NCBI GenBank assembly: GCA_007122455.1
Contig: SKTU01000055.1
Span: forward strand, 1 to 43,501
Direction of reading: 5' to 3'
Length of the DNA: 43,501 bases
Source: Haloarculaceae archaeon
GTDB lineage: Archaea > Halobacteriota > Halobacteria > Halobacteriales > Haloarculaceae
Below are positions 31,122 through 39,784 of this stretch, piece by piece. Numbering within the stretch: position 1 is the first letter of the stretch; each line of letters begins with the position of its first letter. A model generated the notes under the pieces. It did not search any database. It saw only the letters and a program-made list of their open reading frames with translations, and was not told the origin of the DNA. A program made the position numbers and the translations under genes.

Positions 31122-31856
31122 ATGCTGGAGCCGATTCCCGGCGAACCAGCGGCCGTCGCCCACTGCGGAGCCGAGCGCGTGCTCGTCGTCGCGGATTACC
31201 ACGCGGGGCTCGAGGTCGGACTCCGCCGAGACGGCGTCGAGATCCACAGCCACGCCGACGAACGCCGGGAACAGCTCCTCGAACTGTTGGTCGACAGCGA
31301 CGTCGATCGTCTCCTTCTCCTCGGTGATCTCGGCGACGCGATCGGGACTCCCTCCCAGGAGGAGCGGACGGAGCTGATCAATCTCGTCGACGCCACGGCC
31401 GAGATTGTGCCGACGACGGTGACGAAAGGGAACCACGACGGCGGTATCGAGGCCGTCATCGGGAATCGTGAGGGCGTAACGGTCACCGGCGGCGACGGCG
31501 TCCGGATCGGCGACGTCGGGTTCTGTCACGGCCACACGTGGCCCGCTGACGCCGTCGTTGCGGCGCCGCAGGTCGTCTCCGCCCACGAGCATCCGACCGT
31601 CAGACTGACCGACGAGGTCGGCGGGTGGCGGACCGAGCGCGTCTGGCTGCGTGGGGCTCTCGACCCCGAAGGATTTCCGGAGTACGACGCGGTCGGCGAC
31701 CGACTCGTCGTCTCTCCGGCGTTCAACGATCTCGTCGGCGGGACGTGGGTGAACGAGAGCGACGGCTTCCTCTCGCCGTTCCTGCCTGCGGGGTTGGACG
31801 ACGGCGAGGCGTATCTCCTCGACGGGACGCGGCTCGGAGCGTACCGGCACGTCTGA
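31122..31856 (+). CDS. rpe: RPA-associated phosphoesterase Rpe
   Basis: A 244-residue calcineurin-like phosphoesterase. Metal ligands appear as VADYHAGLE (D and H), LLLGDLGDAIG, TKGNHDGG and FCHGHTWP. It is the third gene of the conserved rpa1-rpap1-rpe operon and starts at the base after the rpap1 stop, which points to coupled translation. The reaction is unknown; a role on DNA ends or nucleotides at RPA-coated DNA is a reasonable guess from context only. Confidence 0.92.
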   Translation: MLEPIPGEPAAVAHCGAERVLVVADYHAGLEVGLRRDGVEIHSHADERREQLLELLVDSDVDRLLLLGDLGDAIGTPSQEERTELINLVDATAEIVPTTVTKGNHDGGIEAVIGNREGVTVTGGDGVRIGDVGFCHGHTWPADAVVAAPQVVSAHEHPTVRLTDEVGGWRTERVWLRGALDPEGFPEYDAVGDRLVVSPAFNDLVGGTWVNESDGFLSPFLPAGLDDGEAYLLDGTRLGAYRHV

Positions 31857-31874
31857 ATACCCCGGAGCGGTTCG

Positions 31875-31880
31875 TTTAAT
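31875..31880 (+). promoter_or_regulatory. TATA-like box of lhr
   Basis: TTTAAT is centred about 27 bases before the ATG at 31904, in the 47-bp gap after rpe. So lhr can probably be transcribed separately from the RPA operon as a leaderless message. Confidence 0.5.
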
Positions 31881-31903
31881 CCGCTCGCGACCGAACGTCG
31901 CCC

Positions 31904-34738
31904 ATGATCGATGGCGGGGTGGTCGGTGCCGACGCGTTCTCACACCTCCAGCCCGGGGTTCGCGACGCGCTCTCGGAGCGCGGCTTCTCGACGCCGACCG
32001 AGCCCCAGCGGAAGGCCATCCCGCCGCTCGCTGCCGGCGAGAACGGGCTCGTCGTGGCGCCGACGGGCTCCGGGAAGACGGAGACGGCGATGTTGCCCGT
32101 GCTGTCGGCGATAGACGCACGCGGCAGGCGTCACGGGATCCAGGCGCTCTACGTGACGCCGCTCCGTGCGCTCAATCGGGACATGCGCGATCGACTCGAG
32201 TGGTGGGGCGAGACCCTCGAGATCGACGTCGACGTTCGTCACGGCGACACGACCGACTACCAGCGGAGCAAGCAGGCCGAGAACCCCCCGGACGTGCTCG
32301 TCACGACGCCGGAGACCCTGCAGGCGATGTTCACCGGCGAGAAGCTCCGGCGCGCGTTGGCGGACGTCGAACACGTCGTCGTCGACGAGGTCCACGAACT
32401 CGCGGCGGCAAAGCGCGGGGCACAGCTGACGATCGGTCTGGAACATCTCCGTGAACACGCCGGGCCGTTCCAACGGATCGGCCTCTCGGCGACCGTCGGC
32501 GATCCCGCGGAAGTCGGGCGGTTCCTGACCGGGGATCGCGGCTGTCGCGTCATCGAAGTCGAGGCCGGATCGAACCTCGACGTTCGCGTTCAAGAGCCCG
32601 AAATTACTCCGGTCGACGAGCGGGCGGCGAGCGAACTCCTCACCGATGCCGCGGTGGCGAGTCACGTCCGCGTGATCGACGAGATCGTCACCGAACACGA
32701 GTCGACGCTCGTCTTCGTGAACACGCGACAGAGCGCGGAGGGACTCGGATCGCGTCTCAAGGCCTACGGGACCGACGTCGGGATCCATCACGGATCGCTC
32801 TCGAAGGAGGCACGGATCGACGTCGAGGACCGGTTCAAGACCGGTGAACTCGACGCGCTGCTCTGTACGTCCTCGATGGAGCTGGGGATTGACGTCGGCA
32901 CAATCGACCACGTGGTTCAGTACTCGAGCCCGCGCGAGGTGCGGCGACTACTCCAGCGGGTGGGGCGTGCTGGGCACCGCCGCGACGAGATCTCGGCGGG
33001 AACGGTGGTCACGACACGGCCGGACGACAGCTTCGAGGCGATGGCGATCGTCGACCGCGCCGAGCGCGGACTCGTCGAATCCGCGGGAATTCACCACGGA
33101 AGCCTTGACACGGTCGCGAATCAGATCCCCGGACTGCTCATGGGATTCGGCGAACTGCGGGCACGGCGGGCCTACGAGATCGTCACGCGGGCGTACCCGT
33201 TCCGGGAGCTCACCGAAACCGATTTCAAGGACGTGGTTCGCGAACTCCACGAGAACCGGATCCTCTGGCTCGATGAGAGCGAGGATCGAATCGAGAAGTC
33301 GGGCGGCACGTGGCAGTATTTCTACGGCAACCTCTCGATGATTCCCGACGAGGCGAACTACAGAGTGAAGGACATGGCCTCCGGTCGGATCGTCGGGACG
33401 CTCGCCGAGCGGTTCGTCGTCACGTTCGCCGCACCTGGTGAGAGCTTCATCCAGGGCGGCGACATGTGGCGGATCACCGAAGTCGACGACGAGGCCGAGG
33501 AGGTTCTCGTCTCGCCGGTCGAGGATCCGACGGGCGAGATACCTTCGTGGGTCGGCCAGGAGATCCCGGTCCCGAGGGACGTCGCCCAGCAGGTCGGGCG
33601 GATGCGGCGCCGTGCCGGCGAGCGGTTCGCCGACGGCGCGAGTCGCGAACTCGTCGCCCGTGGATTCGCCGAACGGTACGCAACTGACGAGCACACGGCG
33701 AGCGAGGCGCTCGAGCGAATCGAACGCCACGACGCGCCGATACCGACGGACGATCGGATCGTCGTCGAGGGGTTCGGTCGCGATGTCGTCGTCAACGCCG
33801 CGTACGGGCACACGATCAACGAGACGATCGGCCGGCTCCTCTCGGCGCTGATCGGCCAGCGGACCGGCTCTTCGGTCGCGATGGAGGCCGATCCGTACCG
33901 GATCGAACTGGAGGTGCCCAGCGGCGTCACCATCGGGGACGTCGTCGAGGTGCTGGAGACGACCGAGCCGGCTCACGTGGCGGGACTCATCGAACTGAGC
34001 CTCAAAAACAGCGACGCGCTGAAGTTCACGCTCGCACAAGTCGCCGAGAAGTTCGGCGCGCTGAAGCGCTGGAAGGGTCGGGGGAGTTCGCAGTTCGGAC
34101 GAGATCGGTTGCTGAGCGCGCTCCAGGGGACGCCGGTGTACGACGAGACGATCCGCGTCGTGCTGCACGAACAGCTCGACGTCGACGGTGCGGCGGCCGT
34201 CCTCGATGGGATCCGATCGGGAGACATCGAACTCGCAACCGCGAGCGAGCGAACGCCGATCGGACTCGGCGGAACCGGGTCGGGACGGGAACTGCTCTCG
34301 CCGGAGAACGCGGACGCGTCGGTGATCGAGACCGTCCGCGAACGGATCGACAACGACCGGGTGCTGCTGGCGTGTCTCCACTGCAAGGAGTGGGACAGAC
34401 GTCAGCAGGTCAAGCGCGTCCCGGAGCAACCCGACTGCCCGAACTGCGGGTCGACGAGGATCGCGGCGCTGAACCCGTGGGCCGACGAGGTGGTGGACGC
34501 CGTGCGGAGTGACGAGCGCGACGAAACACAGCGAAAGCAGACCCAGCGGGCCTACCGGGCCGCGAATCAGGTGCAAAGTCACGGAAAGAAGGCGGTCATT
34601 GCGCTCGCGGCGCGCGGCGTCGGACCGCGAAACGCCGCCCGAATCATCAACAGACACCGGGAGAGCGAGGAGGCGTTTTACCGGGACATCCTCGCCAGAG
34701 AGCGCGAGTACGCCCGGACGAAGTCGTTCTGGGATTGA
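31904..34738 (+). CDS. lhr: Lhr-type ATP-dependent helicase (Lhr core)
   Basis: A 944-residue superfamily 2 helicase. The Q-like motif TEPQRKAIPPL, Walker A APTGSGKT (residues 52-59), DEVH box (161-164), motif III LSATVG, and the second RecA domain with VFVNTRQSAEGL, IHHGSLSKEAR and LQRVGRAGHR are all present. They are followed by a winged helix and the beta-barrel of the Lhr core. The C-terminal ~120 residues carry CLHCKEW and CPNCGS, a zinc-binding pair, then a helical tail. Lhr proteins translocate 3'-5' on single-stranded DNA and act in repair; position after the RPA operon fits that. Confidence 0.94.
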   Translation: MIDGGVVGADAFSHLQPGVRDALSERGFSTPTEPQRKAIPPLAAGENGLVVAPTGSGKTETAMLPVLSAIDARGRRHGIQALYVTPLRALNRDMRDRLEWWGETLEIDVDVRHGDTTDYQRSKQAENPPDVLVTTPETLQAMFTGEKLRRALADVEHVVVDEVHELAAAKRGAQLTIGLEHLREHAGPFQRIGLSATVGDPAEVGRFLTGDRGCRVIEVEAGSNLDVRVQEPEITPVDERAASELLTDAAVASHVRVIDEIVTEHESTLVFVNTRQSAEGLGSRLKAYGTDVGIHHGSLSKEARIDVEDRFKTGELDALLCTSSMELGIDVGTIDHVVQYSSPREVRRLLQRVGRAGHRRDEISAGTVVTTRPDDSFEAMAIVDRAERGLVESAGIHHGSLDTVANQIPGLLMGFGELRARRAYEIVTRAYPFRELTETDFKDVVRELHENRILWLDESEDRIEKSGGTWQYFYGNLSMIPDEANYRVKDMASGRIVGTLAERFVVTFAAPGESFIQGGDMWRITEVDDEAEEVLVSPVEDPTGEIPSWVGQEIPVPRDVAQQVGRMRRRAGERFADGASRELVARGFAERYATDEHTASEALERIERHDAPIPTDDRIVVEGFGRDVVVNAAYGHTINETIGRLLSALIGQRTGSSVAMEADPYRIELEVPSGVTIGDVVEVLETTEPAHVAGLIELSLKNSDALKFTLAQVAEKFGALKRWKGRGSSQFGRDRLLSALQGTPVYDETIRVVLHEQLDVDGAAAVLDGIRSGDIELATASERTPIGLGGTGSGRELLSPENADASVIETVRERIDNDRVLLACLHCKEWDRRQQVKRVPEQPDCPNCGSTRIAALNPWADEVVDAVRSDERDETQRKQTQRAYRAANQVQSHGKKAVIALAARGVGPRNAARIINRHRESEEAFYRDILAREREYARTKSFWD

Positions 34739-34741
34739 TCG

Positions 34742-35539
34742 TCAGATCCCCAGGCCGGCGTGCCAGTGGTCGACGCCGGCGTCGGCCTTCGCTCGGTCCA
34801 TCTCCGCGAGGATCGCCGCGGCCAGCGACGCGGTCTCCGACGCGCGCCTGTCGCCTTCGGTGCGAAACTCGCCAGTGACTCGGTTGGCGTACGCCGAACA
34901 GACGGCTCCCGCTCGGAGCCCGTAGAGGCTCGCGATCGTGAGAATCGCGCTCGCCTCCATCTCGAAGTTCAGTACCCCGGCGGCCTGGAGTTCGTCGAAC
35001 CGGTCGGCCGCGTCGGCCGCCTCGAAGCCGCCGAACCCGGGACGTGACTGGCCGGCGTAGAACGAATCCGTCGAGCAGGTGACGCCGACGTGGTAGTCGT
35101 ATCCGAGTCGCTCGGCAGCGGTGACCAGTGCAGTGACGACCTCTCCGTGAGCCGCCGCGGGGTAGTCCGACCGGACGTACTCGTCGCTCGTTCCCTCCTG
35201 CCGAACCGCCGCGGACGTGATGACCAGATCCCCGACGTCGATTTCCGGTTGGATCGCGCCGCAGGAGCCGACCCGCAGGAACGTGTCGACGCCGACGCGT
35301 GCGAGTTCCTCGACCGCGATACCGGCCGACGGTGCACCGATCCCGGTCGAGGTGACCGCCACCGGCGCCCCGTCGTACTGGCCGCGGAGCGTCCGGTACT
35401 CCCGGTGGTCGGCGACCGCCTCGACGGAGTCCCACGTGTCGGCGATGACGTCGACGCGGTCCGGATCACCGGGGAGCAACACCGGACCGTCGATCTCGTC
35501 GGGTCCGACCTCGATGTGGTACTGGACGTCGTCGCTCAT
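34742..35539 (-). CDS. udp: Uridine phosphorylase (nucleoside phosphorylase family)
   Basis: A 265-residue PNP/UDP-family enzyme that splits nucleosides with phosphate. Visible motifs are LLPGDPDRVDVIADTWD (phosphate loop), TSTGIGAPSAGIAVEEL, LRVGSCGAIQPEIDVGD and NFEMEASAILTIASLYGLRA (ribose-binding glutamate). The pattern favours uridine phosphorylase over purine-specific enzymes. Its start overlaps the stop of cdd (35536-35539), so cdd and udp form a coupled salvage pair: cytidine to uridine, then to uracil. Three bases separate its stop from the convergent lhr stop. Confidence 0.93.
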   Translation of the reverse strand: MSDDVQYHIEVGPDEIDGPVLLPGDPDRVDVIADTWDSVEAVADHREYRTLRGQYDGAPVAVTSTGIGAPSAGIAVEELARVGVDTFLRVGSCGAIQPEIDVGDLVITSAAVRQEGTSDEYVRSDYPAAAHGEVVTALVTAAERLGYDYHVGVTCSTDSFYAGQSRPGFGGFEAADAADRFDELQAAGVLNFEMEASAILTIASLYGLRAGAVCSAYANRVTGEFRTEGDRRASETASLAAAILAEMDRAKADAGVDHWHAGLGI

Positions 35540-35928
35540 CGCAGATAACTCCCGGAGAACGTCGCGGGGAGGAGCTCTCCGAGCGTGTACGACGCGACCC
35601 CATCGCCCTCGTCACAGAGGATCCGCAGCGGTCCGTCGTCGAACTCCGCGAGGGACTGTCGACACATCCCACACGGTGTGACTCCGTCCCGGCGGTTCGA
35701 GGCGACGGCGACGGCGTCGAAGGACCGATGTCCCGCCTCGACAGCCTTCGAGAGCGCGAGCTCCTCGGCGTGGACGCTGTTGGAGTAGTTCGCGTTCTCG
35801 ACGTTACAACCCGTGTAAACGGGACCGTCGGCGGTTCGAATGGCTGCGCCGACCCGGTACGTCGAATACGGCGCGTACGATCGCTCGACGGCTTCCCTCG
35901 CCTTCGAAACGAGTTCGCTGTCGTCCAT
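35536..35928 (-). CDS. cdd: Cytidine deaminase
   Basis: A 130-residue homotetrameric-type cytidine deaminase that converts cytidine or deoxycytidine to uridine. Zinc ligands and catalytic glutamate are C86 and C89 in TPCGMC, and C41 or the HAE motif (H53-A54-E55) preceded by GCNVENANYSNSVHAEE. Both motifs are intact. It is upstream of and overlaps udp by four bases. The 63-bp gap to glmM may hold the promoter for the salvage pair. Confidence 0.95.
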   Translation of the reverse strand: MDDSELVSKAREAVERSYAPYSTYRVGAAIRTADGPVYTGCNVENANYSNSVHAEELALSKAVEAGHRSFDAVAVASNRRDGVTPCGMCRQSLAEFDDGPLRILCDEGDGVASYTLGELLPATFSGSYLR

Positions 35929-35991
35929 GTAAACGGATCGGACGCCGCGTTCAAATAGCTGTGCGAACTGCGTCCCTGCAAAAATCGGTCG

Positions 35992-37353
35992 TTACTCCGT
36001 GGCCCTCGCGTCGTCGACCGCCGCCTCGATCGCCGCGACGACGGTCTCGGTGAGCCCGTCGACGGCGTCGCTCTCCGCGTAGACGCGGACGTACGGCTCG
36101 GTACCGCTGGGGCGAACGAGCGTCCACGCGCCGTCGTCGAACGACAGTCGGACCCCGTGTTCGGTGGTAACTGACGCGTCGGGAAAGGAGTCCGGGAGCG
36201 TCCGCTCCAACTGATCCATCACGGCAGTTTTTGATTGCTCCGGACAGTCGACGCTCATCTTCCGGTACGGCCGCTCGGAGATCGGCTCCCGGAGCGAGTC
36301 GAGCCCGTCGCGGGCGACGAGGGCGGTGAAGACGGCCGCGCTGACGACCCCGTCGATCCATCCGCCGAACTCGGGGTGGACGTGCTTCCACGGTTCGGCG
36401 GCGAAGACCACCGCCGCGTCCGAACCCCCGTGCTCGGCGGCGGCGATCCCCTCGTGGAGTGCTCCGAGACGGATCCGTTCGACCCGCCCCCCCTTCGTCT
36501 CGACGTGCGCGTCTATCCGCCCCGACGCGTTCGGCGTCGTCACCGTGACGGGATCGTCCGCATCGCTCTCGGCGGTGTAGAAGCCCGCGACTATCGCGAG
36601 CACCGTGTCCTCGTGGACGACGTCGCCGTCGGCGTCGACGACGACGATCCGGTCGGCGTCGCCGTCGTGGGCGATACCGAGATCGAACGCCCCGTCGGCG
36701 ACGAACGCGCGGAGGTCCGAGATGCTCTCGGTGGTCGGTTTCGAGGCCCGTCCCGGGAAGTGACCGTCGACGTTCGCGTTCAGCGCGACAACGTCGGCAC
36801 CGAGCCGATTGAGTACCTGCGGCGTCGCGAGGCTCGCCATCCCGTTTCCACAGTCGACGGCGACGCGAACGTCCGAGCAGCGTCCGACGTGCTCTCGGGT
36901 GTACTCGATAACCGCGTCCCGGTACGTCGGGAGGGGGTCGTCGTTCCGCCCACCACCCCACCGTTCCCACCCGACCGGATCCGGGTCCGCGGCGATCCGC
37001 TCGGCGATCGTCGCCTCGGCGCTTTGGTCGTACTCGACGCCGTCGACGAAGAACTTCAGACCGTTGTCGGTCGGCGGATTGTGGCTCGCGGTGACCATGA
37101 TTCCCCGCCGTCCCCGCGAGGCGTACGCGAGCGTCGGTGTCGGCACCTCGCCGATCCGGACGACGTCGGCGCCGGCGCTCTCGATCCCAGCCTCCAGAGC
37201 CGCGGTGAGCGCCGGGCCGGTCGTTCGACCGTCGCGGCCGACGACGACCGTCGAGCCGTCGACGCCGGCGGCTCGCCCCGCTTTGAGCGCGAGTGACGGT
37301 GTCACGTCCGTTTCAGCGTTTCCGCGGATGCCCGCGGTTCCGAACAGGTCCAT
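35992..37353 (-). CDS. glmM: Phosphoglucosamine mutase/phosphohexomutase GlmM
   Basis: A 453-residue alpha-D-phosphohexomutase. The phosphoserine loop TASHNPP (S90), the metal loop HDGDADRI (about 224-231) and the C-terminal phosphate-binding loop VRPSGTEPYVRVYAES are intact. Starting FGTAGIRG, it fits the GlmM/phosphomannomutase group. A role in glucosamine-6-phosphate to glucosamine-1-phosphate conversion would supply the GlmU encoded in this window, but archaeal relatives can have mixed specificity. I chose the ATG at 37353 before DLFGTAGIRG; an in-frame start at 37377 adds eight residues. A TATA-like TCTTAAGTG lies just upstream of the start on the minus strand (about 37376-37386). Confidence 0.88.
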   Translation of the reverse strand: MDLFGTAGIRGNAETDVTPSLALKAGRAAGVDGSTVVVGRDGRTTGPALTAALEAGIESAGADVVRIGEVPTPTLAYASRGRRGIMVTASHNPPTDNGLKFFVDGVEYDQSAEATIAERIAADPDPVGWERWGGGRNDDPLPTYRDAVIEYTREHVGRCSDVRVAVDCGNGMASLATPQVLNRLGADVVALNANVDGHFPGRASKPTTESISDLRAFVADGAFDLGIAHDGDADRIVVVDADGDVVHEDTVLAIVAGFYTAESDADDPVTVTTPNASGRIDAHVETKGGRVERIRLGALHEGIAAAEHGGSDAAVVFAAEPWKHVHPEFGGWIDGVVSAAVFTALVARDGLDSLREPISERPYRKMSVDCPEQSKTAVMDQLERTLPDSFPDASVTTEHGVRLSFDDGAWTLVRPSGTEPYVRVYAESDAVDGLTETVVAAIEAAVDDARATE

Positions 37354-37425
37354 GTCGGCGTCTGGTCCGCACGACACTTAAGATGATAGCGAATGGTGGG
37401 CGGATTCACCCAAACGAGACACGTG

Positions 37426-38052
37426 TCAGGCGATGTCGCGGCTGGTGTCGATCGAGACCTGTTCGGTGAGTTCGAGCTTGATGATGTCCTGCAGCGCCCG
37501 GCCGCCGCGGAACTTGCGGACGCCGAGCCGGTTCTCGATCCGGTCACCGTTGACGCGCGTTTCTAGTTCGAAGACGACGTCTGCCATGTGTTTGGTCGTG
37601 TCCCGCAGCGGCGGAACATCGTGGCCGTCGAGACAGTGGAGCAGCGCCAACCCGCCCGTGTTCGCGATGTGGTTCTGAAGTTCGTTGAGGAAGATCCGGT
37701 AGCGTGCCGGCTCGTGTCGCTCCAGAACGTCGATCGGATCGATGATGAGATTCGACGACTCCGGGAGCGCGGTGACGAGTTTCGACGCGTTGTCGAGCGG
37801 CGCGTCGCCGGTGACGTCCCGGATCGTCGGCTTGCCCGTGCGGGTCGTCGCACTGTCGAAGCTCTGTTTCACCGCGTCGCTGGTTCGATCGAGCGTGAGA
37901 TAGAGCGTTCCCCGGGTGGCGGAGAGTTCGTAGAGAAACAGCTCCGCCTGGCTCGCCGGATCCGCGGAGAGCGCCACGATGCTACCGGCTGGGATCCCGC
38001 CGCTGAGCTTGCGGTCGAGAACCTCGATTCCGGTACGTAGACGCTCCGGCAT
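37426..38052 (-). CDS. RecA/KaiC-like ATPase family protein lacking Walker A
   Basis: A 208-residue protein with the N-terminal pattern of KaiC/RadA-like proteins ([21 protein letters not shown]) but with [18 protein letters not shown] where GxxxxGK[ST] should be, so the ATP site is lost. Later parts fit a RecA core: [30 protein letters not shown] (Walker B-like) and [11 protein letters not shown], then [27 protein letters not shown]. Such proteins are common in haloarchaea; function unknown. I chose the ATG at 38052; the 29 residues upstream in frame are arginine-rich and not conserved-looking. It is divergent from pyrB across a 112-bp gap. Confidence 0.75.
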   Translation of the reverse strand: MPERLRTGIEVLDRKLSGGIPAGSIVALSADPASQAELFLYELSATRGTLYLTLDRTSDAVKQSFDSATTRTGKPTIRDVTGDAPLDNASKLVTALPESSNLIIDPIDVLERHEPARYRIFLNELQNHIANTGGLALLHCLDGHDVPPLRDTTKHMADVVFELETRVNGDRIENRLGVRKFRGGRALQDIIKLELTEQVSIDTSRDIA

Positions 38053-38164
38053 GCAGGGATCTGGACGCCCGACCGAGTTAAACGTTCTGGCGAGACGAGG
38101 TGTTACTCCAGATCGACGACGGCGGGTCGGGACATTCAAGGCGGTTCGGGGCGGCTATCCGGTA

Positions 38165-39067
38165 ATGCGGCACGAGCACCTTATCAGCGCGAAACAGCTC
38201 TCGCGCGAGGATATCGAAACGGTGTTGGACCGGGCCGCGGAGATCGCCGCCGACCCGGAGGCCGTCGCCGAGGCGTGTGACGGCTCGCTCCTCGCGCTCT
38301 GTTTTTTCGAACCGAGCACCCGGACGAAGATGAGCTTCGAGACGGCGATAACGCGCCTCGGAGGGGACGCAACCGACATGGGGGGCGTCGAGTCCTCGTC
38401 GGTCAAGAAGGGCGAATCGCTGGCCGACACGGTTCGCGTCATCGAGGGATACGCCGACGCGATCGTTCTCAGACATCCGAGCGAAGGTGCCGCAAAGCTC
38501 GCCAGCCAGTTCGTCGACGTTCCGGTGATAAACGCTGGCGACGGTGCGGGACAGCACCCCACCCAGACGCTCCTGGATCTCTACACGATCCGCGAGAACG
38601 CGGGGTTCGACGACCTCTCGGTCGGAATCATGGGAGATCTCAAATACGGCCGAACGGTCCACTCGCTGGCACACGCGCTGACGAACGTCGACGCGAATCA
38701 ACATTTCATCAGCCCCGAATCGCTCCGACTCCCCCGATCCGTTCGGTACGACCTCCACGAGGCCGGCGCGAACGTCCACGAGTACACCGAGATCGACGAC
38801 GTTCTCGGCGCGCTCGACGTCCTCTACGTGACGCGGATACAGCGGGAACGGTTCCCCGACGAGAACGAGTACCGGCAGGTTGCCGGGGAGTACCGGATCG
38901 ACGCCGAACTCCTCGAGTCGGCCGACGACGAGCTGACGGTGATGCACCCGCTCCCGCGCGTCGACGAGATCGCTGCCGACGTCGACGAGACCAATCACGC
39001 GACGTACTTCGAGCAGGCGCACAACGGCGTTCCAGTCCGCATGGCGCTCCTAGAGGCGATGCTATGA
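38165..39067 (+). CDS. pyrB: Aspartate carbamoyltransferase catalytic subunit
   Basis: A 300-residue enzyme that makes carbamoyl-aspartate, the committed step of pyrimidine synthesis. The carbamoyl-phosphate site STRT (residues 51-54, in [13 protein letters not shown]), the HPSEGAAK segment, the [17 protein letters not shown] segment and [10 protein letters not shown] are all typical. I chose the ATG at 38165 because [13 protein letters not shown] is the family start; the frame upstream is antisense-like. Its stop overlaps the pyrI start (ATGA), so the two subunits are coupled. Confidence 0.97.
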   Translation: MRHEHLISAKQLSREDIETVLDRAAEIAADPEAVAEACDGSLLALCFFEPSTRTKMSFETAITRLGGDATDMGGVESSSVKKGESLADTVRVIEGYADAIVLRHPSEGAAKLASQFVDVPVINAGDGAGQHPTQTLLDLYTIRENAGFDDLSVGIMGDLKYGRTVHSLAHALTNVDANQHFISPESLRLPRSVRYDLHEAGANVHEYTEIDDVLGALDVLYVTRIQRERFPDENEYRQVAGEYRIDAELLESADDELTVMHPLPRVDEIAADVDETNHATYFEQAHNGVPVRMALLEAML

Positions 39068-39525
39068 CCGACACCGAACTCCGCGTTTCGAAGATCCGCA
39101 ACGGAACCGTCATCGACCACATCACGGCCGGACAGGCGATCAACGTGCTCGCCATTCTCGGGATCGACGGCTCCTCCGGCGAGGAGGTCAGTGTCGGAAT
39201 GAACGTCCCCTCGGACCGACTCGGTCGAAAGGACATCGTCAAAGTCGAGGGGCGAGAACTGAGCCAAAACGAGGTCGACGTCCTCTCGCTCATCGCCCCC
39301 GCGGCGACGATCAACATCGTTCGCGACTTCGACGTCATCGAGAAACACCGCGTCAGCCGTCCCGACGTAGTTTCCGGCGTCCTGTCGTGTCCCAACGCCA
39401 ACTGCATCACCACGGGGGACGAGCCGGTCGAATCGCAGTTCGAAGTTCTCGACGACGGCGTGCGGTGTACGTACTGCGAGACGATCATCCGCGACTCGAT
39501 CGCGGCACACATCAGTGTCGCCTAG
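39064..39525 (+). CDS. pyrI: Aspartate carbamoyltransferase regulatory subunit
   Basis: A 153-residue regulatory chain that binds nucleotides and joins catalytic trimers. The nucleotide-binding N-terminal domain starts [20 protein letters not shown]. The C-terminal zinc site has four cysteines in C-x4-C-x22-C-x2-C spacing (SCPNANC, RCTYCE). Four-base overlap with pyrB. With both chains present, allosteric control by CTP and ATP is expected. Confidence 0.97.
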   Translation: MTDTELRVSKIRNGTVIDHITAGQAINVLAILGIDGSSGEEVSVGMNVPSDRLGRKDIVKVEGRELSQNEVDVLSLIAPAATINIVRDFDVIEKHRVSRPDVVSGVLSCPNANCITTGDEPVESQFEVLDDGVRCTYCETIIRDSIAAHISVA

Positions 39526-39593
39526 GGAGTCGAGGCCGTCCCGTCCGCAGTCGGGAGCTCGACCGACCGAGGAACAGCTACCCGGGGGAAAAC

Positions 39594-39599
39594 CTATAC
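39594..39599 (+). promoter_or_regulatory. TATA-like box of the 22-residue peptide gene
   Basis: CTATAC is centred about 30 bases before the ATG at 39626, the usual distance for a leaderless haloarchaeal gene. It is the main reason to take the very short frame seriously. Confidence 0.45.
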
Positions 39600-39625
39600 C
39601 GACCGGTAACCAACCTACATACGGA

Positions 39626-39694
39626 ATGTCCAAGAAGACCCTCGCGCTCGTTGTCGTGGCCGCTGCCGTCCTGCTGTACGTAGCGAAGCGATAA
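39626..39694 (+). CDS. 22-residue single-helix membrane peptide
   Basis: ATG to TAA encodes 22 residues: a MSKKT start, a hydrophobic core (LALVVVAAAVLLYVA) long enough for a membrane helix, and a KR end. Positive charges at both ends and a hydrophobic middle are not what a random frame gives, and the codons are typical of the genome. A TATA-like box lies about 30 bases before the ATG. It sits in the 259-bp gap between pyrI and the glycoside-hydrolase-like gene. Function unknown; it could be a subunit of, or regulator for, a membrane protein. Short frames can arise by chance, so confidence is moderate. Confidence 0.5.
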   Translation: MSKKTLALVVVAAAVLLYVAKR

Positions 39695-39784
39695 CTCATC
39701 CCGCGTCCGAACCGGGCGGAACCGAACCGACATCCGATCACCTTTTCCGAACGACTTACGCCGAGCGAGCGCTCAGTGAGGCCC

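Noticed and set aside
32948-34657. 569-codon frame on the minus strand
   Set aside because: Antisense to lhr; arginine- and leucine-rich shadow translation without domains.
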